Program-made: the position numbers and the translations under genes | Notes under the pieces: generated by a model | What the model saw: the letters and a program-made list of their open reading frames with translations, nothing else | What the model was told of the DNA's origin: nothing | The model's database searches: none | Shown here: positions 20,705 to 30,891 of the stretch, in pieces | How positions within the stretch are numbered: the first letter of the stretch is position 1 | Layout of the letters: each line of letters starts with the position of its first letter | DNA from: Agelas oroides | Taxonomy: Eukaryota; Porifera; Demospongiae; Agelasida; Agelasidae | Assembly: GCA_949130485.1 (NCBI GenBank) | Contig: OX422184.1 | Coordinates: 22,343,506-22,407,505 of the forward strand | Direction of reading: 5' to 3' | Length of the DNA stretch: 64,000 bases

Positions 20705-23700
20705 GTAAGTGAATAGCTATAACATGCATTGATGTATAGTTTAAACCAACCCCAAGATTTGTTTACGTTGCCAATATGAGGCTGTCCTCAGGTATTGATG
20801 CAGGAGCCAGGTATGACACCTCTAAACTGTCATGATCTGGCTCCTGCTTCAGACAAAATGGGGCTAAAAAGTTCACCCATATAACGAAGCCAGAACTGAA
20901 AGAAAATAATTATTAAAGGCTTGCCATATAGCAGCATTTTTTCCTGGCTAAGTTGTTGGTGAACATTGAGTATGGGACATGGTGAGCAGTGGCGGATCTA
21001 GAAATTTAGAAAGGGGGGTTCAGTCACCGGCGCGCTTTGCGCGCCGAAAATTTGTTGGGTTGCCACGCCCACTTTCGGTCACGTGAACGCATTTTAAAAT
21101 CTGGAAGGCCGAACCGAGGGGTCCGTCACAAAAGAAATCTCGTACACTGTCCGACAGTGTTGTTTTAGTTAACTATAACTTTAACTAAATACATTTTACA
21201 TGGCATTTTTTTTAAACCAAAACTACAACTAACTAAAATTTTTTGCTAAGCTGGGAACTAGAACATACAAGAAGAAACCTGTCGGTAGAAATCCAAACTG
21301 AAATCCAGAAATCCACTGTGAAATCCAGAATTCCACTCTGAAATCCGAAATCCACGTGAAATCCAGTGGATTTCGAAATCTCATACGCCGAGGCGCGCCG
21401 AATCTCGTTATGTACAGACTTGCTCATGAGAAAAAAATTACGGGTTTACCCCAAACTTAGATTTTAACCCTCTTCCTACGAGATTTAACTTAACCGAAAT
21501 TCTGCCTACAAGCATGCATTCAGAGAGTATGCAGCACATCGAGGGAGAAGAGAAAAAGTAAGCATGGTATCAAACTAGTCAGTATTGAATATCAGAAAAA
21601 GGATGCATTTCTGGCAGCTGTATAGCTAGGGGGAAACAGACTGACATTTCAGAGCAGCCTCCAGCAGCACTGAAAAAGCTTGAATTATATTTTCTATTTC
21701 TATCCATGAGCCTTGACTGGTCAACACTCTTGTGTTTGGTGCACAATTAGTAAACCTGCTGTGCAATGCTGTGGTGTGCATTTGTGCACTACGTTGCTGT
21801 ACACTGCAATCTAACTATGCACCAAGGGTCAAACTAGTCTCGCGTAGCCAGACTCTCGCAGGGAGGAGAGTCTGGTGAACTGCCCATATAAGACTTGTTC
21901 CAACACCCACCCCAACTGGGGTGGGCGATAAGTAGCTGCGCACCACAGAGTTTACGTTGCTTCGTGATAATCTAGTGTGAGTGAGGCTTCGTTTACTTGA
22001 CACGTCGCTATTATAGCTGCATAATATAAACGCTGTGGCTGTGAAGGCACTTATCGCCCACCCCAGTTGGGGTGGGTGTTGGAACAAGTCTTATATGGGC
22101 AGTTCACCAGACTCTCCTCCCTGCGAGAGTCTGGCTACGCGAGACTAGGGTCAAACTTTGTTGAAATTGTCGACGCTGTGTGTTGAAATCAGGCTTAAAA
22201 ATGAAGCTATTTAATGTCTGTTCAATGTGTTAATGTTCCTATGCTAGAGGCAAAAATTTATTCTCAGACTGATATATTTTCGGAACTCAGACTTCAAAGG
22301 TCTAAGCACAGTAGCAACTGTGCCAGATCATCAGAGCAACAAGATATGCTGGGGCTGGGATAGTTTTCGACACCCGAAGCTACTGTAGTACGCGGGGATA
22401 GAAAATCACGTCCGAAAATACATCTTTGCCGCCTCTTCAGAAAGACTAAAATACTTGCCCTTCCACTGGCCTTGCCTATGAACCCATATCATGCTGCAGC
22501 AGTTGCCAAATTTGGCTAACGATGTTCATGATTATCAGACTTGTCTGCTAGTAAAATCCTTTTTCCGAGGATAGGTGCTTGAACAGATGTAGTATTTCTT
22601 TTGCTAAATCCCGGGTAGAAGACTGTTTGGAGTTGAATTTCAAGTATATACTATCAAACATTAGCCCACCTACCCTACAGTTCTTACGTGTGCTGGACCT
22701 CTGCGCGTGCAACAAGAGTGCACGTTTCTTAAGTGTCCGAGCATTAATTAATTCCTCTATCTGTAAACTTGACAAAGTCCTTACATTTGTGTAATCCATG
22801 CATGTGACAAATTTCTAGCGGCAGAATTAACAGAAATTATGAAATTGTGCATGCTTTAGAGCTTCAAATTGAACCCTCACTATGCATGCACATATTAAAA
22901 TTATGCATACCTTCTGCAATGTCTTAATATACTTACCTAGTTCGATTGCACCGTTAATGCTGTGTTCTTATGTTACATATCAAGCAAAATTCTTATTTCT
23001 ATACTGTCACACTTGCATACGAAACCAGTCTCATACTGCAAGCTCAGGGTGTGAGGAAAGCCTGGGTAGGAGACTATGATACACTTCCCCAATTTATTTC
23101 CATTGCAAAATATAAACAAACAAGCTGTGCATATGAATATAATTGAAGGGCCCAGTGGAAAAAGGGGATAACCGTTTTCGATAACCTCAAAAGGTCAAAG
23201 GTCAACAAAGAATTTTTATTGTCTAGCAAGATAACAAGGCTGAATTTCAACAGTACACAGTTTCAACTGTTAAACTTCAGCCTTGATAATTTGTTTGACA
23301 ATGAAAATGTTTTGTTGACCTTTGACCTTTTGGGGTCATCGAAAACGGTTATCCCCTTTTTCCACTGAGCCCTTCAATTATGTGGAAAACTTCAAAATGG
23401 GAAAATAACCACATAATTATATTCATATCACAGCTTGTATTTTGTCAACGCAGTGAATACAGACATCCTTCTCAGAGACTACATAGTTCTCCCCTAGCAC
23501 CCTTTTCAGAGCACCAGATGACTCAGGACACACTGCGCACAGATGAACCTTCCCCTAGCATCCCTCTCTTTGAGCACTGGAAAAGACAGCATAATCAAAG
23601 AGAGGCTGGGTATATACATTTACTCAACTGTTAGGCATCCCATCCGTAATCCTGGCTATCATCTCCAAGCTGGATAAAGCTTGGATTTGACTGATATTCA

Positions 23701-25554
23701 CTTTTTCGATAAGTGCATGATTGTATTTTTCAGTAACCACTTTGCCTTACCTGCCCAGAGCTTGTAGTGTGTGGCTACACTGACAGATAAACTATCCCCT
23801 CAAACTATCTTCCTGGCACTTATGAGGCAGTGTTCAACTTGCTCCTTTGGATTCTTTGCTCTATCAAACATGGCAGTTATATAGCATGCACAGCTTTGAC
23901 AAGACTTAGTGTGAACAAGTACATCAACCTCAGAGCCCTGATCCCACATGCAAAATATCTGCATGTGCACATGCTGCCATGTAGAGTCAACTCTTATTTT
24001 GTCCACTCTATCGTGTTCATAAACAGTAGTATACTCGGACAAACACACACCACAGCATTGCACAGCAGGTTTACTAATTGTGCACCAAACACAAGAGTGT
24101 TGACCAGTCAAGGCTCATGGATAGAAATAGAAAATATAATTCAAGTATTTTTCAGCCCGGCTGCTGGAGGCTGCTCTGAAATGTCTGTTTCCCCCTAGCT
24201 ATACAGCTGCCAGAAATGCATCCCTTTTCTGATATTCAATACTGACTAGTTTGATACCATGCTTACTTTTTCTCTTCTCCCTCGATGTGCTGCATACTCT
24301 CAGAATGCATGCTTGTAGGCAGAATTTCGGTTAAGTTAAATCTCGTAGGAAGAGGGTTAAAATCTAAGTTTGGGGTAAACCCGTAATTTTTTTCTCATGA
24401 GCAAGTCTGTACATAACGAGATTCGGCGCGCCGTGGCGGATCCCTCGGGCCGAACTGAATATCTCGAAGCAACTCTACGCCTAGTCAAACGTCTGGAGAT
24501 CAGTAAGGAACTGATACGTGAGTGTGTAACTGTGCCTGGATGTTGTTGCTGCATACCACTGCTGCATAATCATTTGATGGACTCGCCACGGTGCAGTTAA
24601 GTACGCAAAATACATTACTAGCCGCCAAAGGGGGGTGCATTTGCACCCCCCCTAAATCCGCCACTGGTGAGTGAAGCATAGCACTATAACTGTGGCACTA
24701 ACAAATATGAGCTCAGACTTGTTCCTGTGGACTGTGTATTCATTCATTATTACACAAACTCTTTTTTGCATTTTGGGATGTAGCTAGTCAAGCTATTTTC
24801 AGGCCCGTAGCCAGGATTTCTAGAAGGGGGGTTATGTGGATCTCCGAAGTGTATGTTTGCATGCATAAACTTATAAGACTAGGGGAATCCGGGGGCATGC
24901 TCCCCAAGGAAATTTCTAGAAATTGAGATTGCTTCTGAGGCCATTTTGGAACGGAAGTAGAGTCGTAATGTAGCTAACGTAGCTCTCACAGAGTAAGATG
25001 TCCATCGTACGTTTCATACGTTTTCAGAAAGATGGGCTGTTTAGTTGCGGCGCTTATTTTGTTGGAGGTAACTCCTAGAAGGACAACTGGTGAACTCTCG
25101 AGTGCCTGAAATAGCGATTTATTTACGCACATATTTACGCACGTCCTTTCAGCGTAAAGGACTTATGCACGCGTTCCGCATTCATCTGCTGGTCCTCTAT
25201 GAACGAACGGAGCACATAGCTGCAACCATATGGACGCGCGTAAATATGTGCGTAAATAAATCGCTATTTCAGGTACTCGAGAGTTCACCAGTTGTCCTTC
25301 TAGGAGTCACCTCCAACAAAATAAGCGCCGCAACTAAACAGCCCATCTTTCTGAAAACGTATGAAACGTACGATGGACATCTTACTCTGTGAGAGCTACG
25401 TTAGCTACATTACGACTCTACTTCCGTTCCAAAATGGCCTTTTGGCCTCCAAAAGATTTTATACACCGCCTAGCCCTACCATTTGTAAGTGGTCCACTAG
25501 CCTCGCTTTCATTGAATATCACCACTGTCCATGTGCGCACTTGTACGAATAATT

Positions 25555-25585
<31 letters not shown>

Positions 25586-28500
25586 GGGTGCTAAATTTGG
25601 GTGCTGCAATGCGGCACTGCCAGGTCATGTTACATAATTGATGTTCAGCACTCACCCTACACAACTTACTGAAGCCAATACTCGGAAGAAAGTTGAAGAC
25701 ATCATCTACTAGGAGGTACTAGCAAAGGCTGAACTTACAGTAAATAACATCAAGCTCTGAATGTTCATTGTTGTTGGTAATTTGAACGCAGGCACTTCCT
25801 GTTTAGATGTGAAATGCTGGCCACTGATTGGTCACTTGGCACTGCCGATAGTTGTTTTGGGCTGGGGGTGCACTAAGTTCACAATATCTGGTGCCCATGA
25901 CGTGATTTTACCATATTGCAATTACCTGCCCTCACATGTAGGAGTTTCAGAGTATCAGCCGATTGGTAAGCCTATGTATAGTGACTGCAAGAATGCATCA
26001 ACTCGAGGCCAAACTACCAGTGGGGTTTACACCATCCAACCAGACAATCAACCAGCATTCCAAGTATACTGTGACATGGAGACCGATGGTGGTGGGTGGA
26101 CAGTGTTCCAGCGCAGAATGGATGGATCAGTCAATTTCTATCGCAACTGGACTGATTATGAGCAAGGTTTTGGAAATCTAAGTGGAGAGTTCTGGCTGGG
26201 GCTGGACAAGATACACCGTCTTACATCTACTGCTACTCAGCTACGAATTGATCTGCAAGATTTCGAAGGAAAGTCAGCGTATGCACAGTACACAAGTTTC
26301 AGTATAGGAGATTCATCATCTAAGTACATTCTATCAGTATCAGGATACAGTGGAACTGCAGGGGACTCTTTCACATCTGCAGCAAATATGAGTAATTACC
26401 GTGGATACCAGTATAGCACAAGGGATCAAGATAATGACAGATGCAATTGCAATTGTGCACAGACCTACAAAGGTGCCTGGTGGTATGGTAATTGCCATCT
26501 ATCAAACCTCAATGGTCTCTACCATGGTGGACCACACTCATCCTATGCAGATGGTGTGAACTGGTACACGATGAAGGGATACCATTACTCCCTCAAATTC
26601 ACCGAGATGAAACTGAGGCAAAGTAAGATGGAGTTATAAACAAAATTGCTCTATATTCATTACTGTGTTACATGCATGTTGCTGGATTTGCATTTTAACA
26701 TGCAGTAATCCATGTTCACAAGGTGCTTGTAACTATGGGTAATTTTAATGAACTGGTCGTGGTCATTTTAGCATCACATCAGCATCCAATACCAAATCAA
26801 AAACCAGCCAACAGGGAGATGTGTGTATAGTCCTTTTTTTTTTCATTCACAGCAGTCAATATTACATTATCAGGTGAGTCATTTGTGTTATATTGTACTC
26901 AATCTCAGGAGCTTATGAGCCAGCTGGGAGCCCAATGTATAAGGACTGCAAGAATGCCTTGGCTCGAGGTCAGATTACCAGTGGAGTCTACACCATCCAA
27001 CCAGACAATCAGCTAGCATTCCAAGTATACTGTGACATGGAGACAGATGGTGGTGGGTGGACAGTGTTCCAGCGCAGAATGGATGGTTCTGTCAATTTCT
27101 ATCGCAACTGGACTGACTATGAGCAAGGATTTGGGAATTTAAGTAGAGAGTTCTGGCTGGGGCATGTCAAAATGCATCGTTTGACAACTGTTGCTACTGA
27201 GCTGCGAGTTGATATGCAAGATTTTGAAGGAAACTCAACATATGCACAGTACACAAGTTTCAGTGTAGGAGATTCATCATCCAAGTACATTCTATCAGTA
27301 TCAGGATACAGTGGAACTGCAGGTGACTCCCTTGTTGATCTAAGTGGACGCCACTTTAGCACAAGGGATCAAGACAATGATGCATCAGGTAGCAATTGTG
27401 CTCAGCTCTACAAAGGTGGCTGGTGGTATTATGCCTGCCACCGTTCAAACCTCAATAGTCTCTACTATGGTGGAGCGCAGTCGTCCCATGCTGATGGTAT
27501 GAACTGGTACACATGGAAAGGGTATCATTACTCCCTCAAATTCACTGAGATCAAACTGAGGAAAAGTAAGAGTTATAAACAACATTGCTCTATATTTATG
27601 ACCGTGTTACATACATGTTGCTGAATTTGCATTTTTGAAGCCCATGTTCACAAGGTGCTTGTTACTATGAGTACTTTTATGAACCTGTCATAGTCATACA
27701 TTATCAGCGTTGATACAAAATCAAATACCAGCCTACTGAGAAATATATAGTATATATCCTGTGTACTGGAAAATATCACAAGTCTGTTTGCAAGTATTGA
27801 CATGAGTGCCACAGGCACAAGTCCCAATACAGTGAACAGACAAGTGATATTTCCAGTACACAATATCTAATTATAGGTTAGACACCGAGTACAGGTTTTT
27901 ACGAAGTTCTGACAACCGCAACAGTTAACAAAATTACCGAGGGGAGGCCGAGGAAATTATGTTACTGCTAAGGTTGTCAAAACTGAGGAAACCTGTAAGA
28001 GGTGTCTAACTGACATAGATCACCAAGAGAGGTGTTTAACTTGCTCTGGGGTATTTTAGTGAATATAAATACTTCCAGACTAATTGAACATAAAGCTTCT
28101 GGGCTCATTAATTATTCAATGAGTTGTCTAAATGTATTTATCATCTATACTAAAGTAACGTTGTAAACTATAAATGTGTACATGAAAACTGTACTATACA
28201 TGATAATGTTTCCAATACCCTTAGCTTAGTGAACTATGATTGTGTATATGTAAACTATTTTGTTTACAAACAGGTGTTGTCCCATAACATTGAGCCTGCA
28301 TAGTCACAGTACATATTTATTGTGTATGTTACGTATTTATCATACATGTGTAAGCTTGAAATGTGATAACTATGAACTTGTAGACATTGCCCGGGGTGAC
28401 ATGATGTGGTAAAATATCACCCTTGGAGTAGTGTTTGTCACATATATTTTGAATGGGTAAGCCCATATCACACTGACATGATAGATGAGTACATGATAAA

Positions 28501-30197
28501 TGTGTGAATAGTACGTTTTTCATTCATTAACTGTAAGAGTCAATATTACATTATCAGGTCAGCCATGCTCTCATTTTGTACTCAATCTCAGGAGTTTATG
28601 AGCCAGTTGGGAGCCCAATGTATAAGGATTGCGAGAATATTTCGGCTCGAAACCAGACTACCGGTGGAATTTACGCCATTCAACCAGACAGTCAACCAGC
28701 ATTCCAAGTATACTGTGACATGGAGACAGATGGTGGTGGGTGGACAGTGTTCCAGCGCAGAATGGATGGATCAGTCAATTTTTATCACAAGTGGACAGAC
28801 TATGTGCAAGGTTTTGGAAATCTAAATGGAGAGTTCTGGCTGGGACTGGACAAAATACACCGTCTGACATCTACTGCTACTGAGCTACGAGTTGATATGC
28901 GAGATTTTGAAGGAAACTCAAGATATGCAAAGTACACAAGTTTCAGTGTAGGAGATTCAGCATCCAAGTACATTCTGTCAGTATCAGGATACAGTGGAAC
29001 TGCAGGGGACTCTCTTGCATACCAAAATAGACGGAAGTTTAGTACAAGAGATCAAGACAATGATGCAGCACCTGGCAGTTGTGCACAGGCCTACAAAGGT
29101 GCCTGGTGGTATGGTAATTGCCATCTATCAAACCTCAATGGTCTCTACTATGGTGGACCACACTCATCTGATGCTGATGGTGTGAACTGGAGGGCATGGA
29201 AGGGATACCGTTACTCCCTCAAATTCACCGAGATGAAACTGAGGCAAAGTAAGATGGAGTTATAAACAAAATTGCTCTATATTCATGATTGTGTTACATG
29301 CATGTTGCTGGATTTGCGTTTTAACATATATTGGTGAAGCCCATGTTCACAAGGTGCTTGTCACTATGGGTAATTTTATGACCTGGTCATGGTCATATTA
29401 GTGTCACATCAAAATACAAATACCAGCCAACAGAGAAATGTGTGTATAGTAGTTTTTCATTCACATAACTGCAGCAGTCAATATTACATTATCAGGTGGG
29501 CCATGCTGTCATTTATGTTATTTTGTACTCAATCTCAGGAGTTTATCGGCCAGTTGGGAGCCCAATGTATAAGGACTGCAAGAATGCCTTGGCTCGAGGT
29601 CAGATTACCAGTGGAGTCTACACCATCCAACCAGACAATCAACCAGCATTCCAAGTATACTGTGACATGGAGACAGATGGTGGTCGGTGGACAGTGTTCC
29701 AGCGCAGAATGGATGGATCTGTAGACTTTTATCGCAACTGGACTGACTATCAGCAAGGTTTTGGAAATCTAAATGGAGAGTTCTGGCTGGGACTGGACAA
29801 AATACACCGTCTGACACCTACTGCTACTGAGCTACGAGTTGACATGCGAGATTTTGAAGGAAACTCAAGATATGCAAAGTACACAAGATTCAGTGTAGGA
29901 GATTCAGCATCCAAATACATTCTGTCAGTATCAGGATACAGTGGAACTGCAGGGGACTCTCTTGCATACCAAAATAGACGGAAGTTTAGTACAAGAGATC
30001 AAGACAATGATGCAGCACCTGGCAGTTGTGCACAGGCCTACAAAGGTGCCTGGTGGTATGGTAATTGCCATCTATCAAACCTCAATGGTCTCTACCATGG
30101 TGGAGTACACTCATCTGATGCTGATGGTGTGAACTGGTACAGATGGAAGGGATACCGTTACTCCCTCAAATTCACAGAGATGAAACTGAGGCAATAA
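20542..30197 (+). CDS. Secreted protein with four tandem fibrinogen-related domains
   Basis: Hand-built model with exons 20542-20704, 25942-26622, 26909-27565, 28592-29248 and 29539-30197. Together they give 2817 bases, 938 residues plus stop. Every intron is phase 1 with GT..AG ends. Residues 1-27 form a signal peptide (MASFTLLVIIFAISLSCFAL). Residues 28-54 are a short linker with CPSDAQ and the start of a helix. FReDs occupy about 55-281, 282-500, 501-719 and 720-938. Each has the YCDMETDGGGWTVFQRRMDG type core, NWT sequon in most, DQDND calcium-site region and the four usual cysteines. Exons 2-4 continue past their donors to short tails ending in stops, so retained introns would give shorter proteins. 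FReD proteins (ficolins, tachylectin-5-like lectins) bind acetylated sugars outside the cell; that role is family knowledge. The alternative is one leader spliced to any one FReD exon. Confidence 0.72.
21835..22147. mobile_element. TAGTCTCGCG element, complete copy, 9-bp target duplication
   Basis: Ends are tagtctcgcgtagccagact and its inverse. GGGTCAAAC is duplicated on both sides (21826-21834 and 22148-22156). Inner arms contain caccccaactggggtggg and the inverse. It is 313 bp, non-coding, and lies inside the long-TIR element. Confidence 0.85.
22157..23140. other. Interior of the nested element, no gene
   Basis: Short frames are present on both strands near 22548-22799 without domain signals. 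No transposase motif was recognised. Confidence 0.4.
23141..23379. mobile_element. Hairpin MITE (about 239 bp)
   Basis: The left arm aattgaagggcccagtggaa, gataaccgttttcgata, ggtcaaaggtcaacaaa is repeated inverted on the right, ending ccactgagcccttcaatt. Arms cover nearly the whole element. It lies within the interior of the long-TIR element. Confidence 0.8.
24939..25441. mobile_element. Inverted-repeat element in FReD intron 1
   Basis: The left arm from aggccattttggaacggaag through tgtttagttgcggcgcttat and atagcgatttatttacgcac is repeated inverted from about 25255 to 25441, giving arms of about 180 bp. A caggcccgtagccaggattt motif sits just upstream at 24801. A relative of that start, with gcgatttatttacgcatg, is at 42370-42600 in the intron of the second FReD gene. 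Confidence 0.7.
25552..25588 (+). repeat. Homopolymer tract T(12) then G(over 20)
   Basis: A run of T is followed directly by an uninterrupted run of more than 20 G. Such a run could form G-quadruplexes, and its length is likely to vary between individuals or assemblies. Confidence 0.85.
25942..26622 (+). CDS. FReD exon 1 of 4
   Basis: The acceptor is cacatgtag|GA (phase 1). The exon has 227 codons covering the whole fibrinogen_C fold: DCKN...YCDMETDGGGWTVFQRRMDG, YRNWTDYEQGFGN, EFWLGLDKIH, DQDNDRCNCNCAQ, WWYGNCHLSNLNG and [14 protein letters not shown]. Compared with its neighbours it has an insert (FTSAANMSNYRGYQY) and an extra cysteine in the DNDRCNCNC loop next to the calcium site. It ends CAA A|GTAAGATG. 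If the donor is not used, the frame adds SKMEL and stops at 26639. Confidence 0.78.
26909..27565 (+). CDS. FReD exon 2 of 4
   Basis: The acceptor is ctcaatctcag|GA, phase 1. The exon has 219 codons with the same core motifs. Departures from its sisters are SREFWLGHVKMH (a changed helix after the FWLG motif), DSLVDLSGRHF in the loop before the calcium region, and YYACHRSNLN in place of YGNCHLSNLN, all of which could alter ligand contacts. It ends AAA A|GTAAGAGT, phase 1. A 4-base deletion just after the donor removes the stop used by exons 1 and 3, so read-through would add an 18-residue tail ending at 27624. That lesion is harmless if the donor is normally used. Confidence 0.75.
27758..27862. 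repeat. Hairpin MITE in the FReD2-FReD3 intron
   Basis: Its ends tgtgtactggaaaatatcac and gtgatatttccagtacaca are inverted copies. Together with the hairpin at 27884-28015 it explains much of why this intron is about 1.0 kb when its sisters are about 290 bp. Confidence 0.7.
27884..28015. repeat. Second hairpin in the FReD2-FReD3 intron
   Basis: The sequence ggttagacacc..acaggttt..gacaacc pairs with ggttgtc..aaacctgt..ggtgtctaac. It is about 130 bp and non-coding. Confidence 0.6.
28592..29248 (+). CDS. FReD exon 3 of 4
   Basis: The acceptor is ctcaatctcag|GA, phase 1, and the exon has 219 codons. The core is intact (YCDMETDGGGWTVFQRRMDG, FGNLNGEFWLGLDKIHRL, STRDQDNDAAPGSCAQAYKG, WWYGNCHLSNLNG). 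The usual NWT sequon is changed to KWT. The exon is nearly identical to FReD exon 4 from about residue 85 on, which indicates recent duplication or gene conversion. It ends CAA A|GTAAGATG; read-through would add SKMEL and stop at 29265. Confidence 0.78.
29539..30197 (+). CDS. FReD exon 4 of 4, terminal
   Basis: The acceptor is ctcaatctcag|GA, phase 1, with 219 residues then TAA. It differs from the internal exons at the end: CTG AGG CAA TAA replaces CAA AGTAAG, so there is no donor and translation ends. One core glycine is replaced (TDGGRWTVF). The loop SYQNRRKFSTRDQDND type segment matches exon 3, and the first 30 residues match exon 2 (CKNALARGQITSGVYTIQPD), so the exon looks like a mosaic of its neighbours. 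Confidence 0.78.
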
Positions 30198-30357
30198 GAA
30201 TCAAATGAAGAAGTGACTGCATGGTTACAGACTTGGTATGCGTACTTATGTGTACAGCTGTGTAGAGTAGAGTTACTTGATTACAGTATTGTGTTTGTAC
30301 AGAGTATATACATGTACATGATTTAGTGTCACAAGCAGGCCCGGAGGCAAGCTAAAT

Positions 30358-30891
30358 CAGTGGCGGATCTAGGGTTTTGTAAAGGGGGGTTCCAGTGTGG
30401 ACGTGATCGCTATACTTGGCGAAGCGTAATAAAGCGCGCGAAGCGCGCCCGCTATGGGGGTCTGGGGCATGCCCCCCAGGAAAATGTTCGATTTCAGACC
30501 TTCTGAGATCGTTTCTGGCGCCGTTTTGGGGTGAAATAGCTAGTTGGATGACCTACTGCCAAATCTAGTCATTGTGTTTAAAGCCATTAAACTCTCGCTG
30601 AATTTAAAGGCTGGGCAGAGGCTGCTAAGCAGCCGTGAGGAGTGGGGAAGAAAAAGAGAAAATTTTAGCTACCAGAAAGCGCTCTCATACTGATAGCATC
30701 TCGCCATCCATGCAGAGGGAGCACTGTATGAATAAAACTAAAACGAGATTGACGTGTGGGCCGTAGTGTACGTAGTTACGCTTGCCGCCGACTTACTAAG
30801 CATACGCGAACTTATGTACGCAAAAATACACTACTAGCTGCCAAAGGGGGGTATATTTGCACCCCCCTTACTCCCCCTAAATCCGCCACTG
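30358..30891. mobile_element. CAGTGGCGG-family element (534 bp)
   Basis: Ends are cagtggcggatctaggg and, inverted, cccctaaatccgccactg. The right end shares ctagctgccaaaggggggta with the 24.6 kb end of the intron element. A clean target duplication is not visible. Confidence 0.7.

Larger units (their letters stand above)
21401..24424. mobile_element. Long-TIR element with 9-bp target duplication (Mutator-like)
   Basis: Terminal inverted repeats of about 385 bp (21401-21785 and 24040-24424) begin aatctcgttatgtacagact. The direct repeat GGCGCGCCG flanks it (21392-21400 and 24425-24433), and the matching single-copy empty site is in the 6.0-6.6 kb copy. A 9-bp duplication with long TIRs fits Mutator-like elements; this is inference, because the inner 2.2 kb encodes no recognisable transposase. 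Other repeats are inserted inside it. Confidence 0.75.
20987..24666. mobile_element. CAGTGGCGG element with nested insertions, in intron 1
   Basis: Ends are cagtggcggatctag and, inverted, ccccctaaatccgccactg. GTGAG is duplicated outside (20982-20986 and 24667-24671). An uninterrupted relative at 6000-6620 shows that the body was originally about 660 bp and that 21401-24424 is a later insertion. Related ends are at 30358-30891 and 63069-63645. No transposase frame is present. Confidence 0.75.

Noticed and set aside
25761-25941. N-terminal extension of the first FReD ORF (MFIVVGNLNAGTS...)
   Set aside because: It lies before the phase-1 acceptor that all FReD exons share, has no similarity to the other leaders and is best read as intron.
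29535-29817. Minus-strand ORFs opposite the FReD exons
   Set aside because: They recur opposite each FReD exon simply because the exons are paralogues; they have no independent support.
26909-30197. FReD exons 2-4 as separate single-exon genes
   Set aside because: Each frame opens at an acceptor-like ctcaatctcag with no ATG, signal peptide or TATA box before it. The leader plus splicing model explains them better, though transcripts are needed to be sure.
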